Shown piece after piece: positions 8,015 to 15,807 of a DNA stretch of 41,156 bases (the first letter of the stretch is position 1; every line of letters starts with the position of its first letter). Both the position numbers and the translations under genes were made by a program. Under the pieces are notes generated by a model. The model did not search any database. It was not told the origin of the DNA and saw only the letters and a program-made list of their open reading frames with translations. This DNA is from Armatimonadota bacterium (lineage in GTDB: Bacteria; Armatimonadota; UBA5829; DSUL01), in the NCBI GenBank assembly GCA_020846715.1, contig JADLDK010000052.1, forward strand, positions 1 through 41,156. Reading direction: 5' to 3'.

Positions 8015-9097
8015 ATGACTGCGGCGATAACGGCGGCGCTGCTGCTTGCTGTCGTCGTCGGGGTAGGCGCTGCCGAAAATCGAGCGGTCCCGGCTCCGGA
8101 AATAGACCGGATGTTCCAAAGGACGCGCGGGTGGACTGGAGCAGACGGGGCGTTCAACTTCGATCTGGGAAACAAGCGGACGCTGTGGCTGTTTATGGAC
8201 ACGTTTGCCGGCTCAGTGAAGGACGGCAGACGGATCAGTTCGACCCTGATTCACAACTCCGTTGGCATTGAGACACATAAGAGAGTCAATTTTTTCTTCG
8301 CAGAGTCGCCTGAGGGAGGGTCATCGGCGCTTTTCAAACCCCCTGAAGGCGCCGGATATCTGTGGCCATTCGCTGGCGTACGCGGTGAGAAAGAGCTGAG
8401 TTTCTTCGCAATGCGGGTTAAGCCGTCGGGCGCTGGCGGACCTTTCGGATTCCACATCTTCGGCCAGTACCTGGCGCGTGTGACGGACCTCCATCCCAGT
8501 CCAAAAGAGTGGAAAGTCAGCTACAAGCGCTTCCCGTTTTGCAGTTTTGCTGACGATGGCTCGCTTTTCTACGGGTGCGCGACGCTGCGTAGCAACGGCT
8601 TCATCTACATCTACGGGCAGGACAACCGCAGGGCAAACCTCAGTAGCCCAGGGCCTTCGGCGATGGTAGTAGCTCGCGTGCAGGAAGGCGACATGAGCAA
8701 CTTTGACAGATGGGAGTTTTACAAAGATGGACAGTGGCAAAAGGACTTCCGAAAGGCCTCGCATCTGCTCCCGGACATCCCCACGGAGTACAGTGTGACC
8801 TGGGACGGCAAGACAAAGAAGTTTGTCTGCATTTATATGGAGGGCGGAATATCCGGAGAGATAGCGCTGCGGCGTTCACCGCACCCGTGGGGGCCATGGA
8901 GTGAGCCGGAGCGCATCTACTCCTGTCCGGAGAAAATATGGCGAGAGGGAGTCTTCTGCTACGCCGCGAAAGCTCATCCGCACCTGTCTGCGCCGGGGGA
9001 GCTGGTCATCTCTTATGTGGCCAACTCAAGCCGGTTTGAAGATCTGTTTGAGGACGCTCGCCTGTACTGGCCACGCTTTGTGCGCGTGAAGCTGTAG
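8015..9097 (+). CDS. Secreted beta-propeller protein, DUF4185/DUF5005-like
   Basis: Exported protein with a glycosidase-like five-bladed propeller fold; the activity is not established. A signal peptide occupies about residues 1-19 (LLLAVVVGVGAA). The hallmark W-x-GADGAF...LWLFMDTFAG follows at about residues 41-70, as in DUF4185/DUF5005 families related to GH43/GH117-type propellers. Further blades show DGSLFYGCATL and HPWGPWSEPERIY. The length of 360 residues is typical. The ATG is preceded by GGAGGGG at a good spacing. The gene is monocistronic, transcribed away from the cytochrome and convergent with the next gene at a 34-bp gap. A substrate cannot be named. Confidence 0.7.
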   Translation: MTAAITAALLLAVVVGVGAAENRAVPAPEIDRMFQRTRGWTGADGAFNFDLGNKRTLWLFMDTFAGSVKDGRRISSTLIHNSVGIETHKRVNFFFAESPEGGSSALFKPPEGAGYLWPFAGVRGEKELSFFAMRVKPSGAGGPFGFHIFGQYLARVTDLHPSPKEWKVSYKRFPFCSFADDGSLFYGCATLRSNGFIYIYGQDNRRANLSSPGPSAMVVARVQEGDMSNFDRWEFYKDGQWQKDFRKASHLLPDIPTEYSVTWDGKTKKFVCIYMEGGISGEIALRRSPHPWGPWSEPERIYSCPEKIWREGVFCYAAKAHPHLSAPGELVISYVANSSRFEDLFEDARLYWPRFVRVKL

Positions 9098-9131
9098 TCA
9101 TCGTTTACAGCCTTGCGGAGTTCTGCGTGTG

Positions 9132-9992
9132 TCAAAACTGGTGTCTCCAGGAGTGAAAACCACCGGATGGGCAGTCAAAGGAGGACGGCTGCCCTTTGCT
9201 TTTCGGCACTGTCACGATCATGTTGCACTTTGAGCACTTCCACGTGACTGGAGCGTTCCTTTCAGCTTCTCGCTGCATATCAGCCAGTCGTCTGCGGTTG
9301 TCTTCCTGTTCGCGCTTCAGAGCCTCAAGCTGCCGCTGATTTTGCCGTTCCTCTTCTTCCTGCTGCCGCCGCATCTCTCTTATCTGCCGGTCGTTCTGCC
9401 GCTGCTGCTCCTCCTGCGCAGCTCGCATCTCGCGTAAGTTGCGCTCGTTTTCTTCCTGTAGCCGCCGGATGCGCTCGCTCTGATCTGCCTCCCTCGCCTG
9501 CGCCCGCTCTGGCCCGTTTTGAGTGGGAGAATGAGGCTGAACCGCCTGAGCGCCTGAGGTCTCAACAGGCGGCTGACTTGATGAGACAGGTGACGGGAGT
9601 ACCGGGCCTTCCTGTGAGTCCGGACTGTTTCGAGAGCCGGGGTAACTTTGCCCAGAAGCCACGGAACGGGGTTGTGGCGGCGGCGGTGAGTAGGCAGCCG
9701 TGCCTGGAGTGGCTCTTTCAGGCGCGGCAGTCGAGGAAGCAGGGGATGGATGCGGGCTTGGAGTTCGGGCTGGTACTGCGGCGCTGGAGGCAGGCACAGG
9801 CTCGAGGTTGTCAGGTGAATGAGACAGCACTCCAACGAGTGTTGCCACAGCGCTCAGGGCCGCAACCACCAGAAAGAATATCACGCCGCCGGCAATCAGG
9901 CGGTCGTTATAGCAGAAGCTGTAAAATCTTTTCCACAAGCTGCACCTCTGTTGCGAACTCGGCGCGCCGCGCTCATTGCGAAACGGGCACAA
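9132..9992 (-). CDS. Membrane-anchored coiled-coil protein with C-terminal zinc ribbon
   Basis: Unrecognised protein with three clear parts. One transmembrane helix lies near residues 33-57 (AGGVIFFLVVAALSAVATL). A Pro/Ser/Ala-rich linker covers about 60-160. A charged coiled coil of Gln, Arg and Glu follows at about 165-245, with a near-regular 18-residue repeat (NERNLREMR, NDRQIREMR, NQRQLEALK). The C terminus ends in WKCSKC, then DCPSGGFHSW, which looks like a C3H zinc-binding knuckle. The start is unsure. The TTG at 9992 gives 286 residues, while a TTG at 9938 has an AGAGGTG site just upstream and still keeps the membrane helix. It is divergent from mutL. No homologue comes to mind. Confidence 0.65.
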   Translation of the reverse strand: MCPFRNERGAPSSQQRCSLWKRFYSFCYNDRLIAGGVIFFLVVAALSAVATLVGVLSHSPDNLEPVPASSAAVPARTPSPHPSPASSTAAPERATPGTAAYSPPPPQPRSVASGQSYPGSRNSPDSQEGPVLPSPVSSSQPPVETSGAQAVQPHSPTQNGPERAQAREADQSERIRRLQEENERNLREMRAAQEEQQRQNDRQIREMRRQQEEEERQNQRQLEALKREQEDNRRRLADMQREAERNAPVTWKCSKCNMIVTVPKSKGQPSSFDCPSGGFHSWRHQF

Positions 9993-10257
9993 CCGCCTGG
10001 CAGGCAGCGGTAACTGGAATTACGCTTGTGCCGGAATCTTGTTCCCTGAGACGGCGCGGCCTTCCTGCCACCCTCCGAGCAACAGCAGCACCCTCACGGT
10101 CTCACTGTCAGAAAGATGATTACGCGGGCGCTCGCGATGCTCTGTTTGAGCGGTATAGAACTTATCTGTTGTGGGCACAAGGCGTTCGGGTAAGCGCCTG
10201 CATTAGGGAGCAAGACGGCGCCCGGGAGTCTGCAGGGCAAGCGCTGCCTCCGGTATA

Positions 10258-12075
10258 ATGAGTGAGAGCATGAGCGTGTCTGAACCCACAGTCTGGAAGC
10301 CACCCAGAGCCATCTCAGTTCTGCTGCCGGAGATCGCCAGCAGGATAGCCGCCGGTGAGGTGGTCGAGCGCCCGGCTTCAGTTGTGAAGGAGCTGGTGGA
10401 GAATGCGCTGGACGCAGGCGCGACACAGATATCAGTTATTCTGGAAGATGGCGGAAAGCAGCTCATTCAGGTGTCAGACAACGGCGCAGGCATGGGCGCT
10501 GAGGAGCTCTGGATTGCCGTTCAGCGCCACGCAACGTCCAAAATCTGCACCGCTGACGACCTTTTCAGCATCAGCACCTACGGCTTTCGAGGCGAAGCGC
10601 TTCCCAGCATCGCTTCTGTGTCCGAGTTTGAGATCCTCACAAGGCGGGAGCAGGATACTTCCGCAGCGCGCATTCTGATCAAGGGCGGGATCGTCACAGA
10701 CGAAGGCGCGGCCTCAGCGCCCGCTGGGACCACTGTGCGGGTCGCGCGCCTTTTTGAGAACACTCCCGCCCGGCTCAAGTTCCTGAAAAGCTCACAAACA
10801 GAGCTTCAGCGCTCACTGGACTTTGTACAACGCCTGGCGCTGGCTCGCCCTGACGTTGCGTTCTCCGTCAGGCACGCAACCCAGGAGAGCTTTGTGCACC
10901 CCGGAGGAGACGACGTCACGGCGCTGGTTTCTGTCTTTGGGCGGCACATAGCGCGAGAGCTGATCCCGATCAGCGTGGAGGCAACCTTGCGCGTGCGAGC
11001 CTATCTCGCGCCACCGACCCGCACGCGCCCCAACCGCACGCAGCAGTTCATCTTTGTCAACGGCCGGCCTATCGGCAGCCGCACCCTGTCGCACGCGGTG
11101 GATGAGGCATATCACGGGCTGCTTCCGCACGGCCGATTTCCGATTGCAGTCGTCCTGATTGACATTGCGCCGGACCTGGTGGACGTCAATGTGCATCCGC
11201 GAAAGGCGGAAGTGAAGTTCGTACGTGAACACGAGGCGCATTCGGTGGTGTTTCACGCCCTGCGCGACGGACTTGTGGCGCAGGGGCTTGTCCCCCGCAT
11301 CGCCCCGGCTCCGGTGGGTGTGCAAGCGCAACAGCACGCCCCGAGATTCGAATTTGAAGCGGGACCAGCGGCGCTGTCAACCAGCGCCGATCGAGCGGCC
11401 GTGAGCATCTACGCCCCTGCTGAAAGCGCCGCAGCGCCTGCGCCCACGGCCGAATCCGCTGCTGTCTCTGAAGAAACTGTGCCTTTTCTGGATCAGCGCC
11501 TGGACGTGGGCACTATCAGGATTCTCGGACAAATCGCCAACACCTACATCGTGGCTGAGACGCGCGAAGGGATGGCTATTATCGATCAGCACGTTGCACA
11601 CGAGCGCGTGCTCTACGAGCGGTTCCGGCGGCGATCGACCGAGAACCCGGTACAGATGCTGGCTGTGCCAGTCTCCCTGGAGCTTTCACGGCGCGAGGCG
11701 CTGGTGATGATGGAGCGTTTGAAGGAGCTGCGCGAACTCGGATTCGTCCTGGAGGAGTTTGGGCCGGATACGGTGTTGATGCGAGGAGCGCCTGCCGGAA
11801 TACCGCCTGCCCGCCTGGAGCCCACACTTCGCGATATCGCCTCTGAACTTGTCGAGTTGGCAGTCGAGAAGAAGATGCTCTCACCGCGAGAGGCCGTAGT
11901 GACCTCAGCCGCCTGCAAAGCGGCAGTCAAGGCCGGCGACAAGATGAGCGAGCCGGAAATCCGCTCTTTGCTTGAGCAGCTCATGGAGTGCGAAAATCCG
12001 TACGTCTGCCCGCACGGCCGGCCGATCATCGTCAAGCTCGACCATCTGAGCCTGGAGAAGATTTTTCAGCGCTGA
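10258..12075 (+). CDS. mutL: DNA mismatch repair protein MutL
   Basis: Mismatch-repair ATPase that links MutS mismatch recognition to strand incision. The GHKL ATPase domain is intact: catalytic E45 and Mg-binding N49 in KELVENALDAGA, DNGAGM at 74-79 and GFRGEAL at 109-115. The C-terminal dimerisation domain has DQHVAHERVLYE at 443-454, which fits the endonuclease motif DQHA-x2-E-x4-E with one conservative change (A to V). ACKAAVKAGD and CPHGRP (584-589) are further conserved metal-site elements. This is therefore the nicking type used by bacteria without MutH. The ATG at 10258 has no strong ribosome site, and an ATG four codons later is possible. No mutS lies in the window. Confidence 0.95.
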   Translation: MSESMSVSEPTVWKPPRAISVLLPEIASRIAAGEVVERPASVVKELVENALDAGATQISVILEDGGKQLIQVSDNGAGMGAEELWIAVQRHATSKICTADDLFSISTYGFRGEALPSIASVSEFEILTRREQDTSAARILIKGGIVTDEGAASAPAGTTVRVARLFENTPARLKFLKSSQTELQRSLDFVQRLALARPDVAFSVRHATQESFVHPGGDDVTALVSVFGRHIARELIPISVEATLRVRAYLAPPTRTRPNRTQQFIFVNGRPIGSRTLSHAVDEAYHGLLPHGRFPIAVVLIDIAPDLVDVNVHPRKAEVKFVREHEAHSVVFHALRDGLVAQGLVPRIAPAPVGVQAQQHAPRFEFEAGPAALSTSADRAAVSIYAPAESAAAPAPTAESAAVSEETVPFLDQRLDVGTIRILGQIANTYIVAETREGMAIIDQHVAHERVLYERFRRRSTENPVQMLAVPVSLELSRREALVMMERLKELRELGFVLEEFGPDTVLMRGAPAGIPPARLEPTLRDIASELVELAVEKKMLSPREAVVTSAACKAAVKAGDKMSEPEIRSLLEQLMECENPYVCPHGRPIIVKLDHLSLEKIFQR

Positions 12076-12087
12076 CATCGGTTTTGT

Positions 12088-12597
12088 TCAGCCCGTGCGC
12101 AGGATGACAGCGTTCTCGTCAGGAGTGATGACTTCGAAGCGTTCAGCGACGCGACGGTAGAGGTCTGGCACACGGTCGTCAGCGACGTGTGAGCCTTGTT
12201 GCGCAGCTATTCGGCTGATAGCGGTCTCGGCGGTACTAACGCACTCGACAAGATGGAACGGCACACGATGCTCCCGGGCAAGGCTGCGCACGGCGTCACG
12301 CTCACAGCGACGGGAAAAAGGCATTCCCTCGAGTATGACACTACGCGCAAGGCTGAGGTGGTGGCGTGCGAGCGTCAGCATAATTTCAAAGCAGAGCCGT
12401 TTTTCGCCGTCCGAGTAGTCCGGCTTCGCGAAGAGGCAGACGCGAAGATCGTCGCGACTGAGGCGGATCGCCCCCGAGCGCCTCTCCAACGCCATTGCCT
12501 GACAGGTTTTTCCCGTGCCTGGCATGCCACAAAATGCCACAACCCAAAGCGCGTCCGCCGGCTGATTGAAGATGTCAGAAAGCTCGGAGCTATCCAA
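12088..12597 (-). CDS. P-loop ATP-binding protein, AAA_33/zeta-type small kinase
   Basis: Predicted cytosolic kinase of unknown substrate. The Walker A GMPGTGKT lies at about residues 25-32, a LSRDDLR segment follows the second strand, and VILEGM matches the Walker B-like strand. An R-rich lid region (PFSRRCERDAVRSLAREH) comes next. This is the arrangement of the AAA_33/COG0645 kinases. The TTG start at 12597 is weakly supported, with no clear Shine-Dalgarno sequence, and any start must precede the P-loop. It is the third gene of the pyrE-HAD-kinase run, 30 bp after the HAD gene, and is convergent with mutL at a 12-bp gap. Confidence 0.6.
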   Translation of the reverse strand: MDSSELSDIFNQPADALWVVAFCGMPGTGKTCQAMALERRSGAIRLSRDDLRVCLFAKPDYSDGEKRLCFEIMLTLARHHLSLARSVILEGMPFSRRCERDAVRSLAREHRVPFHLVECVSTAETAISRIAAQQGSHVADDRVPDLYRRVAERFEVITPDENAVILRTG

Positions 12598-12627
12598 GAA
12601 TAGGAGTCCGGACTGTCGCTGAGAACC

Positions 12628-13293
12628 TCACCATTCGAGGCAGGCAGGCGGTGCGCTGGCAAGGTCAGCGGCATGCCACGTAGCCCAGTGCAACTGCTCT
12701 GCGCTGAAGCTGGTAGTGATGCCCAGAGCGCGAAAGCCGCCGCGGCGCGCCGCCTCAACACCGTTCACCGCATCCTCTACCACGAGGCACTCGGACGGCT
12801 GGAGGCCAAGACGGGAAGCCGCCTTCAGAAATATCTCCGGATCGGGTTTCTTATGAACGACATCAGAACCGCTGACAACGGCGTCGAACGTCTGAGAATC
12901 AAGGCCGATTTCGCGCAGGTTGATATCTACCTTGATTCGGTCCGCAGCGCTGGCCACAGCAATTTTCAGCCCCCTTGCGCGACAGCGACCGATGAAATCC
13001 ACAGCTCCCGGGAGCGGCTCAACCTGCCCGTGAAGAAGCTCCCCATAAATGCGGTATGTCTGGAGCTTCGCTTCGGACATATCGAGCTTGACGCCGTACT
13101 GCTCGGCTACTCCCCCCAGGTAGCGATCCTCACCGGCGCCGACAAACGGCAGAAAATCTTCTCGCTTTGCGCGGACATTGTGCTGGGCAAACATCCGGAT
13201 GGCGGCCTCCGCGATGAACCACTCCGAGTCCACGAGGACGCCGTCCATATCGAAAATCACACCTTTGAGCACCTGTGACTGCTTTTCAGTCAA
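12628..13293 (-). CDS. HAD-superfamily hydrolase, beta-phosphoglucomutase-like
   Basis: Cytosolic sugar-phosphate phosphatase or mutase. The HAD motifs are all present: DMDGVLVD (nucleophile D15, acid D17), VASAA (motif II), HKKPDPEIF (motif III lysine) and VVEDAVNG (motif IV). The helical cap between motif I and II fits the CbbY/beta-phosphoglucomutase subgroup, and 221 residues is the usual length. The TTG start at 13293 lies in a TTGA overlap with the pyrE stop and has GGTGAG five bases upstream, so translational coupling is likely. It could hydrolyse or isomerise a hexose phosphate. The exact substrate is unknown. Confidence 0.8.
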   Translation of the reverse strand: MTEKQSQVLKGVIFDMDGVLVDSEWFIAEAAIRMFAQHNVRAKREDFLPFVGAGEDRYLGGVAEQYGVKLDMSEAKLQTYRIYGELLHGQVEPLPGAVDFIGRCRARGLKIAVASAADRIKVDINLREIGLDSQTFDAVVSGSDVVHKKPDPEIFLKAASRLGLQPSECLVVEDAVNGVEAARRGGFRALGITTSFSAEQLHWATWHAADLASAPPACLEW

Positions 13294-13928
13294 GACGTCT
13301 CACCCGATAGACCATTTACAGCGGTAGCTTCCGAAGCCACTGCAGCCGCACCTGCAGAAGCGCTCAACTGTACGTCACGGATTGAAAAAAGGGCCAGCAG
13401 GTCGACTCCGCGCTCAGCCAGAGCTTCTCTTCCACCGCTCTGCCGATCAACCAGTCCCCAGACACCGGCAACTGTCGCGCCTTCAGCCTCTACGGCGTCT
13501 ATGGCGCGCAGGACACTGCCGGCAGAAGTAATGGTGTCCTCAACAATCAGAACGCGCTGGCCCTGCGCAATCCGCCCTTCGACAAGCTTTCCAGTGCCAT
13601 GCTCTTTTGCACTCTTGCGCACAAGAAAGCCTTCGCACGGCCAGTCGTAGAGAGGACTGAGGGCGACAGACGCCCCGACAATAGGGTCCGCGGCCAGCGT
13701 CGGGCCACCAATGACAGTCACACCGAGTGATTTTGCGTGCGCGAGAACGAAGCCACCAATAAGCAGCGCGCCTACAGGATGTAGAGTCACGCGACGGCAG
13801 TCCAGATAGAAGGTGGAGTGAGCGCCGCTGGACAACACAAAGTCACCCTCCATGTAGGCTTCGTCGCGGATTATCTCCAGCAGTCGCGCACGGCGCTCGG
13901 CTTCCGGAATCAGTTGCAGCGGATTCAA
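13290..13928 (-). CDS. pyrE: Orotate phosphoribosyltransferase
   Basis: Makes OMP from orotate and PRPP in pyrimidine synthesis, in the cytosol. It begins with the helical hood, then FVLSSGAHSTFYLDCRRVTLHP. The PRPP-binding loop reads VLIVEDTITSAGS near residues 124-136. A flexible catalytic loop includes VRKSAKEHGTG (K and H). The roughly 25-residue C-terminal tail (after SIRDVQL) is Ala/Ser-rich and longer than usual. The start is TTG at 13928, supported by GGGAGGGG immediately upstream. It heads an operon with the HAD phosphatase and the small kinase. No other pyrimidine gene is near. Confidence 0.9.
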   Translation of the reverse strand: MNPLQLIPEAERRARLLEIIRDEAYMEGDFVLSSGAHSTFYLDCRRVTLHPVGALLIGGFVLAHAKSLGVTVIGGPTLAADPIVGASVALSPLYDWPCEGFLVRKSAKEHGTGKLVEGRIAQGQRVLIVEDTITSAGSVLRAIDAVEAEGATVAGVWGLVDRQSGGREALAERGVDLLALFSIRDVQLSASAGAAAVASEATAVNGLSGETS

Positions 13929-14131
13929 TGCGCCCCTCCCGCATGGAAAGAAGCAGGAGCAGACTTGAGAGTGAGGATCACATCAGCCATAGTTCCAACT
14001 CCTTCGCCACACCCTCTCAGCATGCCTTCAACGCCTGCCCCGGTTGGAGTAGATATCGGAGTAGCCTGAACGCCAGCCTCTGCCAAGTATATGATTTAGT
14101 AAAATACTTCTACTAATTTAGACACAAGGCT

Positions 14132-15166
14132 CTAGATGCGTTGAAGAGTGCGCACCGGCGCCAGCGCATCCGTCGCCCGGGCATCCAGCTCCAGATTGTC
14201 GAAATCGCCAGCCAGCGCGCGGTAGCTGGCGGCGGCGGCTACCATGGCCGCGTTGTCTGTGCACAGTCGCGGCCTGGGGATAGCCAGAGAAAGACCATCC
14301 TGCGAAGCAGCCTGGCGGAAACGCGACTGAAGGAGGCTGTTGGCGGCTACACCACCCCCGACCGCGATCCAGCCGACACTGCAGGCTCTGGCAGCACGCA
14401 GCGTGTGAGCCACCAGCACGGAGACGATCGCATCCTGCAATGAAGCGGCGATATCCGCATCAGCGACACCTGCAGGACGGCTCTCGATGTAGCGCAGAAC
14501 CGCCGTTTTGAGGCCGCTGAAGCTGAAATTGAGCGAATCTCCAACTCTGGCGCGGGGAAAACGCACTTTTGAGGCGTCCCCATCACGCGCCAGGCGATCC
14601 ACGGCCGGACCGCCAGGCCAGCCCAATCCGAGCGCTCTGGCGCACTTGTCGAAACACTCTCCCGCAGCGTCATCCACCGTCCGGGCGAGAATCTCGTAGT
14701 CCCCTGGCTTCCTGCACAGAAAAAGGTCCGTATGTCCGCCGGAGACAATCAGGCACACGAACGGGAACTGCAGCGCTGGCTCGGCAAGGAAGTTTGCCCA
14801 GATGTGGGACTCCATATGGTGGACTCCCAGCAAAGGCTTACCCAGAGCAAGCGCCATAGCCTTGGCGGCTGACACTCCCACGATCAAAGCTCCGATAAGT
14901 CCCGGGCGGTTGGTGACGGCAATGGCGTCAATGCGGCTTAGATCACATTCCGCACGCGACAGCGCTTCGCGGATGGTGGGCTGCAGAGATTCGACATGCC
15001 GGCGGCACGCAATCTCTGGCACGACACCACCAAACTTCTGGTGGAGGTGATCCTGAGAGGCGATGACATTGGAGAGCGCGGTCAGATTAGGATCGGTTGC
15101 GCTTTGCGCCTGCACAACTGCAGCGCAGGTGTCATCGCAGCTTGTCTCTATTCCGAGAATCAGCAA
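14132..15166 (-). CDS. tsaD: tRNA N6-adenosine threonylcarbamoyltransferase TsaD
   Basis: Catalytic subunit for t6A37 modification of ANN-decoding tRNAs. The ASKHA fold begins MLILGIETSCDDTCAAV. The metal-binding pair H117/H121 lies in VHHMESHIW. CLIVSGGHTDLFL, GGGVAANSLL and the late metal ligand in TDNAAMVA are all present. The length of 344 residues is standard. The start is TTG at 15166, six bases after the rimI stop. The protein begins exactly at the first beta strand there, so no other start is plausible. It is co-transcribed with rimI. tsaB and tsaE are not in the window. Confidence 0.95.
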   Translation of the reverse strand: MLILGIETSCDDTCAAVVQAQSATDPNLTALSNVIASQDHLHQKFGGVVPEIACRRHVESLQPTIREALSRAECDLSRIDAIAVTNRPGLIGALIVGVSAAKAMALALGKPLLGVHHMESHIWANFLAEPALQFPFVCLIVSGGHTDLFLCRKPGDYEILARTVDDAAGECFDKCARALGLGWPGGPAVDRLARDGDASKVRFPRARVGDSLNFSFSGLKTAVLRYIESRPAGVADADIAASLQDAIVSVLVAHTLRAARACSVGWIAVGGGVAANSLLQSRFRQAASQDGLSLAIPRPRLCTDNAAMVAAAASYRALAGDFDNLELDARATDALAPVRTLQRI

Positions 15167-15172
15167 GCTGCG

Positions 15173-15706
15173 CTAGTATTCTTCCATCTGGCTCAGAGCA
15201 TCTCTGTGCGCCTCAAAGAGATCTGAAAACTCCGGCGCCCAGAGATCGTCCACCCACATGATAATTGCGTCCTCCTGGTTATCGGAATAATACCCCTTCC
15301 GGATAGCCGCTTCCCGGAAGCCGTACTTCTTGTACAGAGAACGCGCAACGTCATTGGACTTGCGAACTTCGAGAGTCACCCTCTGCGCCTCGCGCTCCCG
15401 CGCCGCATCCAGCACTCTGACCAGAAGCCGCTCCCCGATGCGCATGCCGCGGCGCTGTTCAGCAACCCCCAGCGTCGTCACGTGCACTTCATCCATAACC
15501 AGCCACATGCCGATGTAGCCGACAAGCTGCCCATCCATCCACGCAACGTAGTACTCCGCGCACTGATTGGAAAGTTCTGTGCGATAGGCGTTTTCGCTCC
15601 ACGGAGTCGTGAAACACTGGCGTTCAATCACCATGACAGCAGGGATATCCCCGTGACACATGGGCGTGATAAAGATTTTAGGGATAGCTTTGACTTGTAC
15701 AGCCAT
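15173..15706 (-). CDS. rimI: Ribosomal protein S18 alanine N-acetyltransferase
   Basis: GNAT enzyme expected to acetylate the N-terminal alanine of ribosomal protein S18. The order is VIERQCFTTPWSENAYRTEL, then VGYIGMWLVMDEVHVTTLGV. The acetyl-CoA loop RRGMRIGERLL follows (Q/RxxGxG/A type, near residue 87). LEVRKSNDVARSLYKKYGF completes it and is the classic RimI ending. A 25-residue C-terminal extension (EFSDLFEAHRDALSQMEEY) is longer than in E. coli. The ATG at 15706 lies about 40 nt after a good promoter. The tsaD neighbour supports RimI over a generic acetyltransferase. Confidence 0.85.
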   Translation of the reverse strand: MAVQVKAIPKIFITPMCHGDIPAVMVIERQCFTTPWSENAYRTELSNQCAEYYVAWMDGQLVGYIGMWLVMDEVHVTTLGVAEQRRGMRIGERLLVRVLDAAREREAQRVTLEVRKSNDVARSLYKKYGFREAAIRKGYYSDNQEDAIIMWVDDLWAPEFSDLFEAHRDALSQMEEY

Positions 15707-15752
15707 TTGAATGACTCTCGCGGGACAAAAGTAAATTCACTGTGCTCTTTTG

Positions 15753-15781
15753 AGCATATCACACGCACAACTGAGGGTCAA
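15753..15781 (-). promoter_or_regulatory. Sigma-70-type promoter of rimI-tsaD
   Basis: On the minus strand TTGACC (15776-15781) is followed by a 17-bp spacer and TATGCT (15753-15758). The predicted start of transcription lies about 40 nt upstream of the rimI ATG. Both hexamers are close to consensus. Confidence 0.65.
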
Positions 15782-15807
15782 TTGCCTCCGGTTATACACT
15801 TAACATA

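Noticed and set aside
9578..10258. Plus-strand open frame of 226 codons ending at mutL
   Set aside because: Mostly antisense to the coiled-coil gene, and its composition is shaped by the repeat there; no domain seen.
14096..14116. AT-rich inverted repeat TTAGTA/TACTAA downstream of tsaD
   Set aside because: Only six weak base pairs without a clear T run; could be part of the pyrE promoter region (TATACT nearby) but the -35 is missing.
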